From: Alginatibacterium sediminis
GTDB taxonomy: Bacteria > Pseudomonadota > Gammaproteobacteria > Enterobacterales > Celerinatantimonadaceae
Length of the DNA: 64,000 nt
Direction: 5' to 3'
Assembly: GCF_003610775.1 (NCBI RefSeq)
Contig: NZ_RAQO01000004.1
Location: 719,755-783,754 of the forward strand
The position numbers were made by a program, and so were the translations under genes. Below are positions 7,854 through 17,591 of the stretch, piece after piece. Position 1 is the stretch's first letter, and every line of letters starts with the position of its first letter. The notes beneath the pieces are model-generated. The model was not told the DNA's origin and did not search any database. It saw only the letters and a list, made by a program, of their open reading frames with translations.

Positions 7854-9332
7854 ATGAAAACTATTGCAACGGTAGATCTGCCTGCTCACGTTCAGGTACC
7901 AAGTTATGATCGCGCCCAGTTAAGGTCAAAGATTGTTCATATCGGTTTCGGCGCCTTTCACCGCGCCCACCAAGCGCTAATCCTTGACCGAGTTCTAGAA
8001 CAACAAAGCAGCGATTGGGGCTATTGTGAAGTCAATCTTTTTGGGGGCGAACAACTGATTAAAGACTTACGCGCCCAAGATCATCTGTTTTGTGTAGCAG
8101 AACTTGGCGCCCAGAGCACCGACTATAAAGTGGTTAGCAGTGTTAATGAGTCTTTGCATGTCTCGCTTGACGGTACCCAAGCCATCATTAACAAAATGGC
8201 TGAGCCTCAAGTTGCTATTATTTCGATGACTATAACCGAGAAAGGTTATTGCATAGAATCAGGTTCAGGTCGATTAGACCTTAATAACCCATTGGTTTTA
8301 TCGGACTTAGCAACCCCAGACGAACCTAAGTCAGCCTTAGGTTTCATTGTTGCGGCTTTGGCTATGCGTCGTAAATTAGGACTAAACGCTTTTAGTGTGA
8401 TGTCATGTGACAACATCCCAGAAAACGGTCACTTGGCTAAAGCTGCAATTTTAGATTTTGCTAAACAACTAGACGGCGAGTTTGCCAGCTGGATTGAAAG
8501 CAATGTTTCTTTCCCAAGTACTATGGTTGACCGAATCGTACCCGCTGCAACACCCGAAACCCTAGCGAGTATAGAAGTAGCACTAGATGTCGCCGATCCA
8601 GTTGCCATTGCGTGCGAACCGTTCTTGCAGTGGGTAATTGAAGATAATTTTGTAGCAGGACGACCACAATGGGAATTGGGCGGGGCACAGTTGGTTGATG
8701 ACGTCATTCCGTATGAGGAAATGAAATTACGCATGCTAAACGGTAGCCATTCGTTTTTAGCTTATTTAGGCTATCTAGCCGGTTATCCGCATATTTCGGA
8801 CACTATGGCAGACCAACAGTTTAAAGATGCTGCCCATCAACTAATGATCAACGAACAAGCAACGACTTTAAGCATGCCCGAGGGGACTGACCTACAAGCG
8901 TATGCTCGACTATTAATTGAACGCTTTACTAATCCAAGTTTGAAACATCGAACTTGGCAGATAGCAATGGATGGTAGCCAAAAACTGCCACAACGCTTTG
9001 TTGATTCGATTCTTTATCATCGAGAACGTAAACAAGCGCACCCCCTACTTACTTTAGGTCTTGCAGGATGGATCCGCTACATAGGTGGTGTAGATGAACA
9101 AGGTAAGGCTATTGATGTTCAAGACCCTATGCTTACGCAGTTTAAAGATATCTATAACACATCTGAAGATGACATCGTGGCAAGGGTTCTAAGTTTACCA
9201 AGTATCTTTGGCAACACCCTCTCACACGATAAAAACTTTGTTAGCGAAGTTCAAAATGCCTACTTGTTGTTAAAGGCAAAAGGGGCAAAGCAATGTGTCG
9301 CAAGTACCAATACTACTAACGCATCGTTTTAG
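7854..9332 (+). CDS. uxuB: Fructuronate reductase (mannitol dehydrogenase family)
   Basis: 492 residues, a long-chain mannitol/mannonate dehydrogenase. The N-terminal NAD site is IVHIGFGAFHRAHQALILD (residues about 28-46). The C-terminal catalytic region has KLRMLNGSHSFLAYLGYLAG, where the family lysine and asparagine/histidine lie. It interconverts D-fructuronate and D-mannonate in the cytoplasm, the step after UxaC, whose gene starts 9 bp downstream. In E. coli the next step is UxuA (mannonate dehydratase), then KdgK/KdgA; none of these is in the window. A mannitol 2-dehydrogenase role is possible for the family but unlikely here. Confidence 0.88.
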   Translation: MKTIATVDLPAHVQVPSYDRAQLRSKIVHIGFGAFHRAHQALILDRVLEQQSSDWGYCEVNLFGGEQLIKDLRAQDHLFCVAELGAQSTDYKVVSSVNESLHVSLDGTQAIINKMAEPQVAIISMTITEKGYCIESGSGRLDLNNPLVLSDLATPDEPKSALGFIVAALAMRRKLGLNAFSVMSCDNIPENGHLAKAAILDFAKQLDGEFASWIESNVSFPSTMVDRIVPAATPETLASIEVALDVADPVAIACEPFLQWVIEDNFVAGRPQWELGGAQLVDDVIPYEEMKLRMLNGSHSFLAYLGYLAGYPHISDTMADQQFKDAAHQLMINEQATTLSMPEGTDLQAYARLLIERFTNPSLKHRTWQIAMDGSQKLPQRFVDSILYHRERKQAHPLLTLGLAGWIRYIGGVDEQGKAIDVQDPMLTQFKDIYNTSEDDIVARVLSLPSIFGNTLSHDKNFVSEVQNAYLLLKAKGAKQCVASTNTTNASF

Positions 9333-9341
9333 GAGCTGAAA

Positions 9342-10751
9342 ATGAAAAACTTTATGTGCGATGATTTTCTTTTAAGCACTGAAACAGCGCGTCGCTTGTA
9401 CCATGACTACGCAGCTCAATTACCTATATTTGACTATCATTGTCACTTGAATCCAAGTGACATAGCTAAGGATCGTCGATTTGATAACTTAAGCCAAATA
9501 TGGCTCGAAGGTGATCACTACAAATGGCGAGCGCTCAGAAGTGCCGGTATCGAAGAACAACTAATCACCGGCAGCGCTAGTGACTTTGACAAGTATATAG
9601 CTTGGTCTAAAACGGTCCCCATGTGTTTGGGTAATCCTCTTTATCATTGGACTCATTTAGAATTACGCCGTCCATTCGGGATACAAGGCAAACTGTTTAA
9701 TCCTGATACCGCAACTGAAATTTGGGAACAAGGAAATGCCCTACTCGCGACCCCAGAGTTTTCTGCTCGCGGGATCATGAAACAAATGAATGTTGAATTT
9801 GTGGGAACAACTGACGATCCAATTGATAGCCTTGAGCACCACAAAAGCATTGCTCTTGATAGCAGTTTTGACATAAGCGTTGCCCCAAGCTGGCGTCCAG
9901 ATAAAGCCTTTAAAATTGAATTGCCAGGTTTTGTTGATTACATCGCGAATTTAGAGCAAGTCAGCGATCTTTCAATTTCAAGTTTTAGTCAGCTACAAGA
10001 TGCCTTAATGAAGCGGCTTGATCATTTCGATGCTCATGGTTGCCTAGCGGCTGACCACGGCATCGAAATTTTACGTTTTGCCAATATCCCTAGCGAGCAG
10101 GTCTTAGATGGTATTTTATTAAAAGGTTTAACCAAACAAACTACTCTAAGTGAACTAGAAATTGCCCAATTTGGTAGTGCTGTTCAGGTCTGGCTCGCCA
10201 CAGAATACCACCGCCGTAATTGGGTTATGCAGCTACACATTGGAGCGCAGCGCAATAACTCAAGCCGTATGTTCAAACTGTTAGGGCCCGATAGTGGTTA
10301 CGACTCCATTGGTGACCGCAATATCGCTCAACCATTAGGCTTATTGCTTGATGCAATCGATAGCACTAATAGTCTGCCAAAAACTATTCTTTATTGTCTT
10401 AATCCTAATGACAATGAAGTTCTAGCTACAATGGTTGGTAACTTCCAGGGTGGCGGTATGGCTGGCAAGATTCAATTTGGGTCGGGCTGGTGGTTTAATG
10501 ACCAAAAAGACGGGATGATCCGTCAACTAACACAATTGTCACAGCTTGGTTTAATTAGCCAATTTGTAGGTATGTTAACCGACTCACGTAGTTTACTGTC
10601 CTATACCCGTCATGAGTATTTTCGCCGTATTTTATGTGAAATGATTGGCTCGTGGGTTGAAAACGGTGAGGCACCGAATGACTTAAATATGATGGGTCAG
10701 TTGGTCAGTGATATTTGCGTTAAAAATGCTCGACGTTACTTCAAAACTTAG
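9342..10751 (+). CDS. uxaC: Glucuronate isomerase
   Basis: 469 residues, as in E. coli UxaC (470). It converts D-glucuronate to D-fructuronate, and D-galacturonate to D-tagaturonate. Family hallmarks include [13 protein letters not shown] near residue 27, the metal-binding histidine pair, the WQLH-type segment seen here as [14 protein letters not shown], and the C-terminal [21 protein letters not shown]. It closes the rightward uronate operon and is followed by a strong terminator. With UidA and UxuB it carries glucuronides to mannonate. Confidence 0.95.
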   Translation: MKNFMCDDFLLSTETARRLYHDYAAQLPIFDYHCHLNPSDIAKDRRFDNLSQIWLEGDHYKWRALRSAGIEEQLITGSASDFDKYIAWSKTVPMCLGNPLYHWTHLELRRPFGIQGKLFNPDTATEIWEQGNALLATPEFSARGIMKQMNVEFVGTTDDPIDSLEHHKSIALDSSFDISVAPSWRPDKAFKIELPGFVDYIANLEQVSDLSISSFSQLQDALMKRLDHFDAHGCLAADHGIEILRFANIPSEQVLDGILLKGLTKQTTLSELEIAQFGSAVQVWLATEYHRRNWVMQLHIGAQRNNSSRMFKLLGPDSGYDSIGDRNIAQPLGLLLDAIDSTNSLPKTILYCLNPNDNEVLATMVGNFQGGGMAGKIQFGSGWWFNDQKDGMIRQLTQLSQLGLISQFVGMLTDSRSLLSYTRHEYFRRILCEMIGSWVENGEAPNDLNMMGQLVSDICVKNARRYFKT

Positions 10752-10766
10752 CTGGTTATTGAACCA

Positions 10767-10796
10767 AAAACCCGTGACTATTTTGTCATGGGTTTT
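10767..10796 (+). terminator. Intrinsic terminator of the uronate operon
   Basis: A 12-bp stem (AAAACCCGTGAC / GTCATGGGTTTT, one G-U pair) with a 6-nt loop ends in TTTT, 16 nt after the uxaC stop. It separates the uronate operon from the FNR-controlled dms promoter. Confidence 0.8.
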
Positions 10797-10901
10797 AATA
10801 GCTTTTCGATATATAAAACCACCAGCAACTATATGTTTGCAATATAAAGAATATCATTCCAAACACTCTCTAAATAAAAGATATTCATTCCACTGTAATA
10901 G

Positions 10902-10915
10902 TTGATGCAGGTCAA
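10902..10915 (+). promoter_or_regulatory. FNR box upstream of dmsA
   Basis: TTGATGCAGGTCAA matches TTGAT-N4-ATCAA with one mismatch. Its centre is about 72 bp before the dmsA ATG, so a class II position (-41.5) would put the transcription start near 10950. This fits anaerobic induction of the DMSO reductase operon. Confidence 0.75.
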
Positions 10916-10980
10916 GCCTCTATACTCCTAACTAAGTAGTCTAGTTACCAAATATAGTCCCTTGCTAAGAGTCGTGCGTC

Positions 10981-13431
10981 ATGAAGAACGTGTTCAAGCC
11001 TATCCTTAATAAATCGGTATCTAGACGTGGATTTATTAAATCCACGTCCATTGCCGGTGGAGTTGCAGCCGTAACCAGTGCTGTAAGCCTGCCTTTTACA
11101 TCCTTTAAATCTAAAGCCAACGATTCAGTCGCGAGTGAAGAAAAAGTCGTTTGGAGTGCTTGTACCGTTAACTGTGGTAGTCGTTGCCCGTTGCGGATGC
11201 ATGTCCAAGATGGCGAAATTAAATGGGTTGATACAGATAATACCGGTAATGATGACTACGAAAACAAAGATGTACAAGTTCGGGCCTGCCTTCGGGGCCG
11301 CTCAATGCGCCGCAGAGTTTACAATCCAGACCGCTTAAAATACCCATTAAGACGGGTTGGGAAACGTGGGGAAGGAAAATTTAAACGAATTTCCTGGGAT
11401 GAAGCCTACGATGAGATTGCCAACAGCATTACCAGCATCCGCAAAGATTACGGCAATGAAGCCTTTTATCTAAACTATGGCACGGGCACCCTCGGCGGCA
11501 CGGTCACACGTTCTTGGCCACCAGGAAAAACTTTATTGGCTCGCCTAATGAACCTTAATGGTGGTTATCTTAATCACTATGGTGATTACTCGACTGCTCA
11601 AATTGCGAAAGGACTTGCTTATACTTACGGCGGGTGGGCTAACGGCAATTCCTTTTCAGACACAGAAAATACTAAACTGATTGTTCAATTTGGTAACAAC
11701 CCTGCTGAAACGCGCATGTCTGGTGGTGGTCTTATTCACCATTTGATTGAAAGCAAAGAAAAATCTAATGCCAAAATGATAGTTATTGATCCGCGTTATA
11801 CCGACACAGCTGCCGGTCGCGAAGACCAATGGGTGCCTATTAAACCAGGCACTGATGCAGCATTAGTTTCTGCAATAGCCCATGTCATGATAAGTGAAGA
11901 TCTAGTCGATCAACAATTTCTTGATACCTATTGTGTTGGCTATGATGAGAGCACGCTACCAAAATCAGCACCCGCAAATAGTGATTATAAGTCGCACATT
12001 CTTGGTAAAGGTGACGACAAAACGCCGAAGACACCGGAATGGGCATCGTCCATTACAGGCATCCCTGCTGACCTAATCATTAAACTTGCACGTGAAATAG
12101 GTTTAACCAAACCTTGCGCTATATATCAAGGTTGGGGATTACAGCGATCTCAAAATGGAGAAATTGCCTCGCGTGCAATAGCTATGCTGTCACTCCTTAC
12201 CGGAAATCTAGGGATCCATGGTGGCGGATCTGGTGCGCGAGAGTCTGATTACAATATTCCATTTGTACGTTTTCCGACCCTTGAAAATCCAGTTAAAACC
12301 TCTATCTCTATGTTCTTGTGGACTGATGCAATTGTGCGTGGTCCTGAAATGACAGCGACTCGCGATGGAGTCCGCGGCAAAGATAAACTTGATGTACCTA
12401 TTAAATTTATATGGAACTATGCAGGCAACTGTTTAATCAATCAACATTCCGACATCAATCGAACCCACGACATTCTGCAGGATGAAAATGCTTGTGAAAT
12501 GATTGTGGTCATCGATAACCATATGACGTCCTCTGCTAAGTATGCGGATATCGTATTGCCCGATTTGACCACCTCAGAACAAGCTGATTTCTGTATGGAT
12601 GGTAAAGCGGCAAACATGCCATATTTCATCTATGCCGATCAAGCCATTGAACCGCAGTTTGAGTCGCGTAGTATTTATCAAATCTGTAGCGACATTGCTA
12701 AACGCCTAGGTACAGAGCAGCAATTCACAGAAGGCAGAACGCAAGAGCAATGGCTTCGTCATCTTTACGCACAAACTCTTGAACTCGATCCTAGTCTTCC
12801 CGACTTTGAAACCGTGCGTAAACAAGGCATCGTAAAACGTAGCGATCCTAATGGTCATTATGTTGCCTACCAGGCATTTCGAAGTGACCCAGTCAACAAC
12901 CCGTTGACAACACCTTCAGGCAAAGTAGAAATCTATTCTGAAGATTTAGCCCACATCGCGGATACATGGGAGCTTGATGAGGGCGATGTTATTCATCCTT
13001 TGCCTATTTATGTGAGTACTTCTGAGGGTTGGGATTCACCGCTTCGTAACCAATATCCACTGCAATTAACTGGTTTTCATTACAAAGCCCGTTGCCATTC
13101 AACCTATGGCAACGTTGATGTCCTAAAACAAGCCGCGCAACAAGAAATGTGGATAAACCCTATCGACGCTAAAAACCGAGGGATAGAACATGGTGAACGT
13201 ATTCGCATATTCAATCAACGCGGTGAAGTTAGGATCCACGCAAAGGTGACCCCACGGATCATGCCTGGGGTTGTCGCTCTAGGTGAAGGAGCGTGGTACG
13301 CACCTGATGGAAACAAAGTCGACCATAACGGCAGTATCAATGTTTTGACGAGTCAGCGCCCTAGCCCTCTGGCTAAAGGTAACCCTCAACATACCAACCT
13401 CGTTGAAGTTCAACGCGTGGCTACGGCTTAA
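10981..13431 (+). CDS. dmsA: Anaerobic DMSO reductase catalytic subunit A (molybdopterin, Tat-exported)
   Basis: 816 residues. A twin-arginine signal (VSRRGFIKSTSIAGG, residues 13-27) sends the folded enzyme across the membrane. An N-terminal [4Fe-4S] site is formed by C61, C65, C69 and C103 (CTVNCGSRC...CLRGRS). S204 in HYGDYSTAQ is the expected molybdenum ligand, as in E. coli DmsA. Molybdopterin guanine dinucleotide domains follow to the C terminus. It reduces DMSO or related S/N-oxides as terminal electron acceptor. It heads a dmsABC-torD-napF operon behind an FNR box. A YnfE/F-type selenate/DMSO reductase is the close alternative. Confidence 0.92.
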   Translation: MKNVFKPILNKSVSRRGFIKSTSIAGGVAAVTSAVSLPFTSFKSKANDSVASEEKVVWSACTVNCGSRCPLRMHVQDGEIKWVDTDNTGNDDYENKDVQVRACLRGRSMRRRVYNPDRLKYPLRRVGKRGEGKFKRISWDEAYDEIANSITSIRKDYGNEAFYLNYGTGTLGGTVTRSWPPGKTLLARLMNLNGGYLNHYGDYSTAQIAKGLAYTYGGWANGNSFSDTENTKLIVQFGNNPAETRMSGGGLIHHLIESKEKSNAKMIVIDPRYTDTAAGREDQWVPIKPGTDAALVSAIAHVMISEDLVDQQFLDTYCVGYDESTLPKSAPANSDYKSHILGKGDDKTPKTPEWASSITGIPADLIIKLAREIGLTKPCAIYQGWGLQRSQNGEIASRAIAMLSLLTGNLGIHGGGSGARESDYNIPFVRFPTLENPVKTSISMFLWTDAIVRGPEMTATRDGVRGKDKLDVPIKFIWNYAGNCLINQHSDINRTHDILQDENACEMIVVIDNHMTSSAKYADIVLPDLTTSEQADFCMDGKAANMPYFIYADQAIEPQFESRSIYQICSDIAKRLGTEQQFTEGRTQEQWLRHLYAQTLELDPSLPDFETVRKQGIVKRSDPNGHYVAYQAFRSDPVNNPLTTPSGKVEIYSEDLAHIADTWELDEGDVIHPLPIYVSTSEGWDSPLRNQYPLQLTGFHYKARCHSTYGNVDVLKQAAQQEMWINPIDAKNRGIEHGERIRIFNQRGEVRIHAKVTPRIMPGVVALGEGAWYAPDGNKVDHNGSINVLTSQRPSPLAKGNPQHTNLVEVQRVATA

Positions 13432-13441
13432 GGATTAAACA

Positions 13442-14056
13442 ATGACACAATATGGCTTTTATATTGACTCAAGCAAGTGCACTGGTTGTAAAACTTGTCA
13501 GCTATCGTGCAAAGACTTTAAAAACTTAGATGTCGACCGAAATTATCGTCGCGTATACGAATACGCCGGGGGTAATTGGGTAGAAGATAACGGGACGTAC
13601 CGCCAAGATGTATTCGCTTATTACACCTCAATAGCATGTAATCACTGTGACGAACCAGCTTGCGCTAAAGTTTGCCCTTCAGGTGCAATGCACAAACGTG
13701 AAAATGGTTTTGTCATTGTTGATGAAAGCGTATGTATTGGCTGTAAGCATTGTGCGAATGCATGTCCTTATGGTGCGCCGCAATACAACGCAGAAAAAGG
13801 ACACATGACCAAATGTGATGGTTGTTTTGAACGTGTAGCACAAGGATCAGAGCCTATTTGTGTCGGTTCATGCCCACTTAGAGCTTTAGAATTCGGTCCT
13901 ATAGCAGAACTACGCGCTAAATACGGCACTAATGCGGATTGCGCGCCTTTACCGTCATCAGCCCTAACTAAACCCAACATTGTGATCAAAGCGAATCGCC
14001 ACGCACGACCAACTGGCGATACTTCTGGTCACTTAGCAAATCCAAAGGAGGTATAA
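13442..14056 (+). CDS. dmsB: DMSO reductase iron-sulfur subunit B
   Basis: 204 residues, typical DmsB length. Four ferredoxin-like cysteine groups are visible: CTGCKTCQLSC near residue 13, CNHCDEPACAKVC, CIGCKHCANACP and CDGCFERVAQGSEPICVGSCP. They hold four [4Fe-4S] clusters that carry electrons from DmsC to DmsA. It has no signal of its own and is probably exported with DmsA. It lies 10 bp after dmsA and 1 bp before dmsC. Confidence 0.95.
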   Translation: MTQYGFYIDSSKCTGCKTCQLSCKDFKNLDVDRNYRRVYEYAGGNWVEDNGTYRQDVFAYYTSIACNHCDEPACAKVCPSGAMHKRENGFVIVDESVCIGCKHCANACPYGAPQYNAEKGHMTKCDGCFERVAQGSEPICVGSCPLRALEFGPIAELRAKYGTNADCAPLPSSALTKPNIVIKANRHARPTGDTSGHLANPKEV

Positions 14057-14057
14057 A

Positions 14058-14885
14058 ATGGCTTGGCATGAATGGCCCTTAGTGGTCTTTACCGTATTTG
14101 CCCAAACAGCGTTTGGTGCCTACCTTTTGATAAACCTAGCGATCGTTAATCAAGAGCCAAGTAACAAAACAGCCGGCATAAAACTACAATTTTTCGTATG
14201 GGTGTTTATGGGCCTAGGCTTATTAGCATCAACGGCTCATTTGGGAAGCCCATTGCGGGCTATTAATGCATTCAATCAAGTTGGTAGCAGCTGGTTATCA
14301 AATGAAATTTTGTCCAGCGTTTTGTTCTTTGCTAGCGGTGGTGTGTTGTGGTTGCTAACAATGTTGAATAAAACCAGCCCTATGCTCAACAAAATTTTGT
14401 TGGTGTTAAGCATCGTTTTTGGTGCCTTCTTCATGTATGCGATGATCAATGTGTATTTGATTAACACTGTACCTACATGGAACACCATTTATACGCCTTT
14501 AGCTTTTGTAGCTACTATCGTAGTGAGCGGGGTCATGTATGGGCATAGCTTATTAAGCGTTGCTAAACTAAATACATCTGCGATTACTAAGTTCTCAAAG
14601 CTCGTCGTCGGTGCTGGTTTAGTGCTTATACTACTTAGCACGGTTAACCACATCATAAGCCTAAATGATATAAGTAGTTCGCTATACTCAGCCAGTAGTT
14701 TAGTTCCTCAATTGGCACAGCTCGTAAGTATCCGATTAGTGTTACTTATTGTCGGAGTAGGCCTATGGTTATTTGGCTGTAAACAAGGTGTCGGCCTACA
14801 ATTCTTTGGCTTCGCATTGGTTCTGATTTCAGAACTTATGAGTCGTGGCGTCTTTTTCGGCCTGCACATGACCGCCGGTATGTAG
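14058..14885 (+). CDS. dmsC: DMSO reductase membrane anchor subunit C
   Basis: 275 residues with eight predicted transmembrane helices. The family start MAWHEWPLVVFTVFAQTAFGAYL and the STAHLGSPLRAINAFNQVGSSWLSNE segment identify DmsC, which oxidises menaquinol and anchors DmsAB. The SD (GGAGG) overlaps the end of dmsB. A weak hairpin lies in the 63-bp gap before the chaperone gene. Confidence 0.93.
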   Translation: MAWHEWPLVVFTVFAQTAFGAYLLINLAIVNQEPSNKTAGIKLQFFVWVFMGLGLLASTAHLGSPLRAINAFNQVGSSWLSNEILSSVLFFASGGVLWLLTMLNKTSPMLNKILLVLSIVFGAFFMYAMINVYLINTVPTWNTIYTPLAFVATIVVSGVMYGHSLLSVAKLNTSAITKFSKLVVGAGLVLILLSTVNHIISLNDISSSLYSASSLVPQLAQLVSIRLVLLIVGVGLWLFGCKQGVGLQFFGFALVLISELMSRGVFFGLHMTAGM

Positions 14886-14948
14886 TGCGACCAATATTAC
14901 TTTAAATCTACGGGAGAGCTTGTCTCTCCTTCTGAGGTTGAATAAACA

Positions 14949-15569
14949 ATGGTAGACCCACAAGCTGAAGCACAAACAATAACACTCAACGATCTTGGTT
15001 CGATGGCTAAGCTATTTGGCTCTCTGTTCTATTACCCGCTAACCGAGCCAAATAACCGAAGTATGCTGCGCCAGTTTGCCGCTGACCCCGACGCAGAACT
15101 TAATGGATTTGAACAACTGGTTCAAGCACTCGAGTATGACAGTGATGACACGCTCAATAATGATTTTTTCTTGCTGTTCGAAGGGGGTGAAATCATGCAT
15201 GCCCCACCATGGGGATCGGTATACTTAGATAAGGAACAGGTCATCTTTGGTGACTCACTGCTAAGTTATCGTAGCTTTCTAAAACGGCAAGGCATAGAGC
15301 TCAACACCGGTATGCGTGAACCAGAAGATCAATTTGGTCTAATGTTATTTGCCATGAGTCAGCTAATCGAAACCAATAGTGATATTCGCATTATAAAAGA
15401 GCTGTTAACGGAGCACTTACTGGTTTGGTGTTATCGTTATTTGGAGTTGGTTGAAGCCAATGCCCTTTCTAATAGTTACAAAGTGCTAGCGCAATTAGCA
15501 AAACAGTGGTGTGAAGTCGTTCAAAGTGGCCTTGAAATCCAGCCTGAAACCAAAAAGATTTATCGCTAA
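14949..15569 (+). CDS. TorD/DmsD-family molybdoenzyme chaperone
   Basis: 206 residues, all-helical TorD/DmsD family. The hallmark segment is visible as FFLLFEGGEIMHAPPWGSVYLDKEQVIFG (about residues 74-102), with the EPEDQFGLML motif following. Such proteins bind the Tat signal of their partner reductase and proofread cofactor loading before export. The DmsA partner is encoded three genes upstream. The stop codon shares one base with the next start (TAATG), pointing to translational coupling. Confidence 0.85.
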   Translation: MVDPQAEAQTITLNDLGSMAKLFGSLFYYPLTEPNNRSMLRQFAADPDAELNGFEQLVQALEYDSDDTLNNDFFLLFEGGEIMHAPPWGSVYLDKEQVIFGDSLLSYRSFLKRQGIELNTGMREPEDQFGLMLFAMSQLIETNSDIRIIKELLTEHLLVWCYRYLELVEANALSNSYKVLAQLAKQWCEVVQSGLEIQPETKKIYR

Positions 15570-16120
15570 TGTCGGATAAGTTTGACTTACACGACCAAGC
15601 TTTTCTAGCTCATAAGCAGATCAGCCGCCGTGGCTTACTGCGCCTTTTTGGCGCGGTACCTAAGCAAGCAATTAAAGATAGTCAGCAAAATTTGGTAAAG
15701 AGAACCTGCCCTCGTCCACCAGGTGCGGTAAAAGAGTCCGTTTTTATGGCCAGTTGTAATGGCTGCGCTCTATGTGTTTCAATTTGCCCTGAGCAAGTCA
15801 TAGAGATAAGCGATGGCCTAGCTCAACTTAATCTCAATTATGGCTCTTGCAGTCAGTGCAATAAGTGTAGCGAGGTTTGCCCCAGCAATGCCTTATCAGA
15901 ATCAAATAAGGATATTGGATTAAGGCCGGTGTTCTCAAGCAGCTGCCAAAACAAACTATTTGGAGATTGCACTCTTTGCAACGCACCTTGTCCAAAAGAG
16001 GCAATAACAATCATACCTAAGCAGCTACCGCAAATAGATTCAACTAAATGCGATGGCTGTGGTCTTTGCCAACAAGCATGTCCATTCTCAGTACTAAGTT
16101 TAGAACTCATACTCACTTGA
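15569..16120 (+). CDS. NapF-like polyferredoxin at the end of the dms operon
   Basis: 183 residues with an N-terminal ISRRGLLRLFG that resembles the NapF start. Cysteine groups follow at CNGCALCVSICP, CSQCNKCSEVCP, a looser C..GDCTLCNAPCP, and CDGCGLCQQACP. NapF proteins are cytoplasmic Fe-S proteins thought to help mature the nitrate reductase NapA. Here the gene is coupled to a DmsD/TorD chaperone gene and no nap genes are visible, so it probably serves DmsA. It is the last gene of the operon. Confidence 0.8.
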   Translation: MSDKFDLHDQAFLAHKQISRRGLLRLFGAVPKQAIKDSQQNLVKRTCPRPPGAVKESVFMASCNGCALCVSICPEQVIEISDGLAQLNLNYGSCSQCNKCSEVCPSNALSESNKDIGLRPVFSSSCQNKLFGDCTLCNAPCPKEAITIIPKQLPQIDSTKCDGCGLCQQACPFSVLSLELILT

Positions 16121-16126
16121 GCACAT

Positions 16127-16233
16127 ATTATACCAATCCCATTATATTTTTGGTCTAATGACAAGAGTTATGACGACAAAATTGGTGTTTTAGTCAAACA
16201 ATAATGATCAATAAATTACTGTGATTGGTATTA
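16127..16233. repeat. Short MITE-like element with ATACCAATC/GATTGGTAT ends
   Basis: About 107 bp between napF-like and manA is bounded by 9-bp perfect inverted ends (ATACCAATC 16130-16138, GATTGGTAT 16223-16231). Weaker symmetry extends inwards, and there is no ORF. The right end supplies the last bases of the manA stop codon. A lone ATACCAATC end also occurs at 40791, and GATTGGTAT at 35793. I infer a dispersed non-autonomous repeat; only a genome-wide search could prove it. Confidence 0.5.
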
Positions 16234-17430
16234 GCTATACGCTCTAGCAATCCGTCCCTTACCAGTCATTGCAAATTTCCGAACATAAGCGGGAATGAAA
16301 GCAGATTGTCCCGCTTGTAAAGTCAGCGTTTGATCATCTACTGTGCTTAACTGACATTCACTATCGATACAAAAGACAATTTGAGCACAATCACTTTGAA
16401 CATTAACTGAGCATTCACTTAAGTTGGCAACACTGAATTTAAAATCGGGTACCGGAACTGGGTAAAGATCCCCTTCTTCGCTCACCAAAGCAGTACTGAG
16501 TAAATCTGAGTCTTTAATCGCAGCAAAGCGAGTACAATCACTTAGCTCATTAATATCAATATGTTTAGGCGTTAAACCAGCGCGCAATACATTGTCACTA
16601 TTGGCCATAATTTCTAAACCGGTGCCTTCAACATAGGCGTGAGGGGTGCAAGCGTCTAGGTACATTGCTTCACCCGGTTTCAAAGTCAACACGTTAAGAA
16701 ATAAAGGTGAAAATGCTCCAATATCATTCGGGTAGCTTTGCGCTAGTTTGCTTACGAGTTCAAAAACCTCGTTATCAGCACGAGATTGGGCGTAGGTCAG
16801 TAAATCGCTTAACGCGAGTTGTTTCTGCTGCCCTTCTAAGGCAAGCATAGCAACGAAAAACTGCTGTAAACCAGCTTCGGTTTGATTCGCTACATATGCA
16901 GCGAGCAAGCCATTGGTCACCTTGCTATCTAAGCTAGTAAAAACATCAATAATTTGATGCGCTTGCTTAAATCCATTCATTGCCTGGTAATGCGTTAAAG
17001 CGTATACCAGCTCAGGTTTATGATTATCGTCTCTGTAATTACGATTAGAAGCATTCAAGGCTATCCCAGCTTGGTTCTCTTTTGCAAAACCATCAATTGC
17101 TTGTTGCTTACTTGGATGCACCTGAATCGACAAAGCCGTTCGCGCTGCTAGCACTTTAAACAAATAAGGTAACTCGCCAAAATTATCGGCAGTGCGTTTA
17201 CCCAAAATAGATTGTGGCTTGGTGTGGATAAAGTCAGAAAGCTTGGTTGGGATCCCTTTTACAACAATGCCAGAACACCCGTTGGGATGAGCGCCCATCC
17301 ACAACTCGGCTTGCGGCTTATGTTCAGGATTTTTAAATCCGAACAAGTTTTGCATAGAATCATAACTACCCCAAGCGAAGTCTTGGATAGGGTTAGACAT
17401 TAGAAAAAAAGGGTGTTTAATCTCAGGCAT
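16231..17430 (-). CDS. manA: Mannose-6-phosphate isomerase, class I
   Basis: About 399 residues. It interconverts mannose-6-phosphate and fructose-6-phosphate in the cytoplasm. Zinc-site motifs are present: SIQVHPSKQQAIDGFAKEN and DDNHKPELVYALT, with the active-site region TPHAYVEGTGLEIMANSDNVLRAGLTPKHID matching E. coli ManA almost throughout. I start at ATG 17430 rather than the upstream GTG at 17442, since related Vibrio proteins carry only a short lead before the MSNPIQ-type segment. No SD is clear at either start. It may supply mannose derivatives or feed glycolysis. Confidence 0.92.
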   Translation of the reverse strand: MPEIKHPFFLMSNPIQDFAWGSYDSMQNLFGFKNPEHKPQAELWMGAHPNGCSGIVVKGIPTKLSDFIHTKPQSILGKRTADNFGELPYLFKVLAARTALSIQVHPSKQQAIDGFAKENQAGIALNASNRNYRDDNHKPELVYALTHYQAMNGFKQAHQIIDVFTSLDSKVTNGLLAAYVANQTEAGLQQFFVAMLALEGQQKQLALSDLLTYAQSRADNEVFELVSKLAQSYPNDIGAFSPLFLNVLTLKPGEAMYLDACTPHAYVEGTGLEIMANSDNVLRAGLTPKHIDINELSDCTRFAAIKDSDLLSTALVSEEGDLYPVPVPDFKFSVANLSECSVNVQSDCAQIVFCIDSECQLSTVDDQTLTLQAGQSAFIPAYVRKFAMTGKGRIARAYS

Positions 17431-17548
17431 TTTTACGTTCACTGTTAGTCTAAGGGACAGCGATATTGTGCGGATATTTAAGGTAGGTTTCTAGCGTTGG
17501 ATCAAAAAAGTTGATAGAAAATCAACTTAGTTCTATTTGATGACGAAG

Positions 17549-17577
17549 AAACGGGCTCACACACTGCGAACCCGTCA
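17549..17577 (-). terminator. Possible terminator downstream of the yqhD-like gene
   Basis: On the minus strand ACGGGTTC pairs with GAGCCCGT (8 bp, one G-U) around a 13-nt loop, followed by TTTCTTC. It lies 15 bp after the yqhD-like stop. The loop is long, so I hold this loosely. Confidence 0.4.
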
Positions 17578-17591
17578 GATATACCTAAGGA

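Noticed and set aside
14912..14930. GGAGAG/CTCTCC hairpin between dmsC and the chaperone gene
   Set aside because: Only 6 bp with a short loop and no T tract; too weak to call a terminator.
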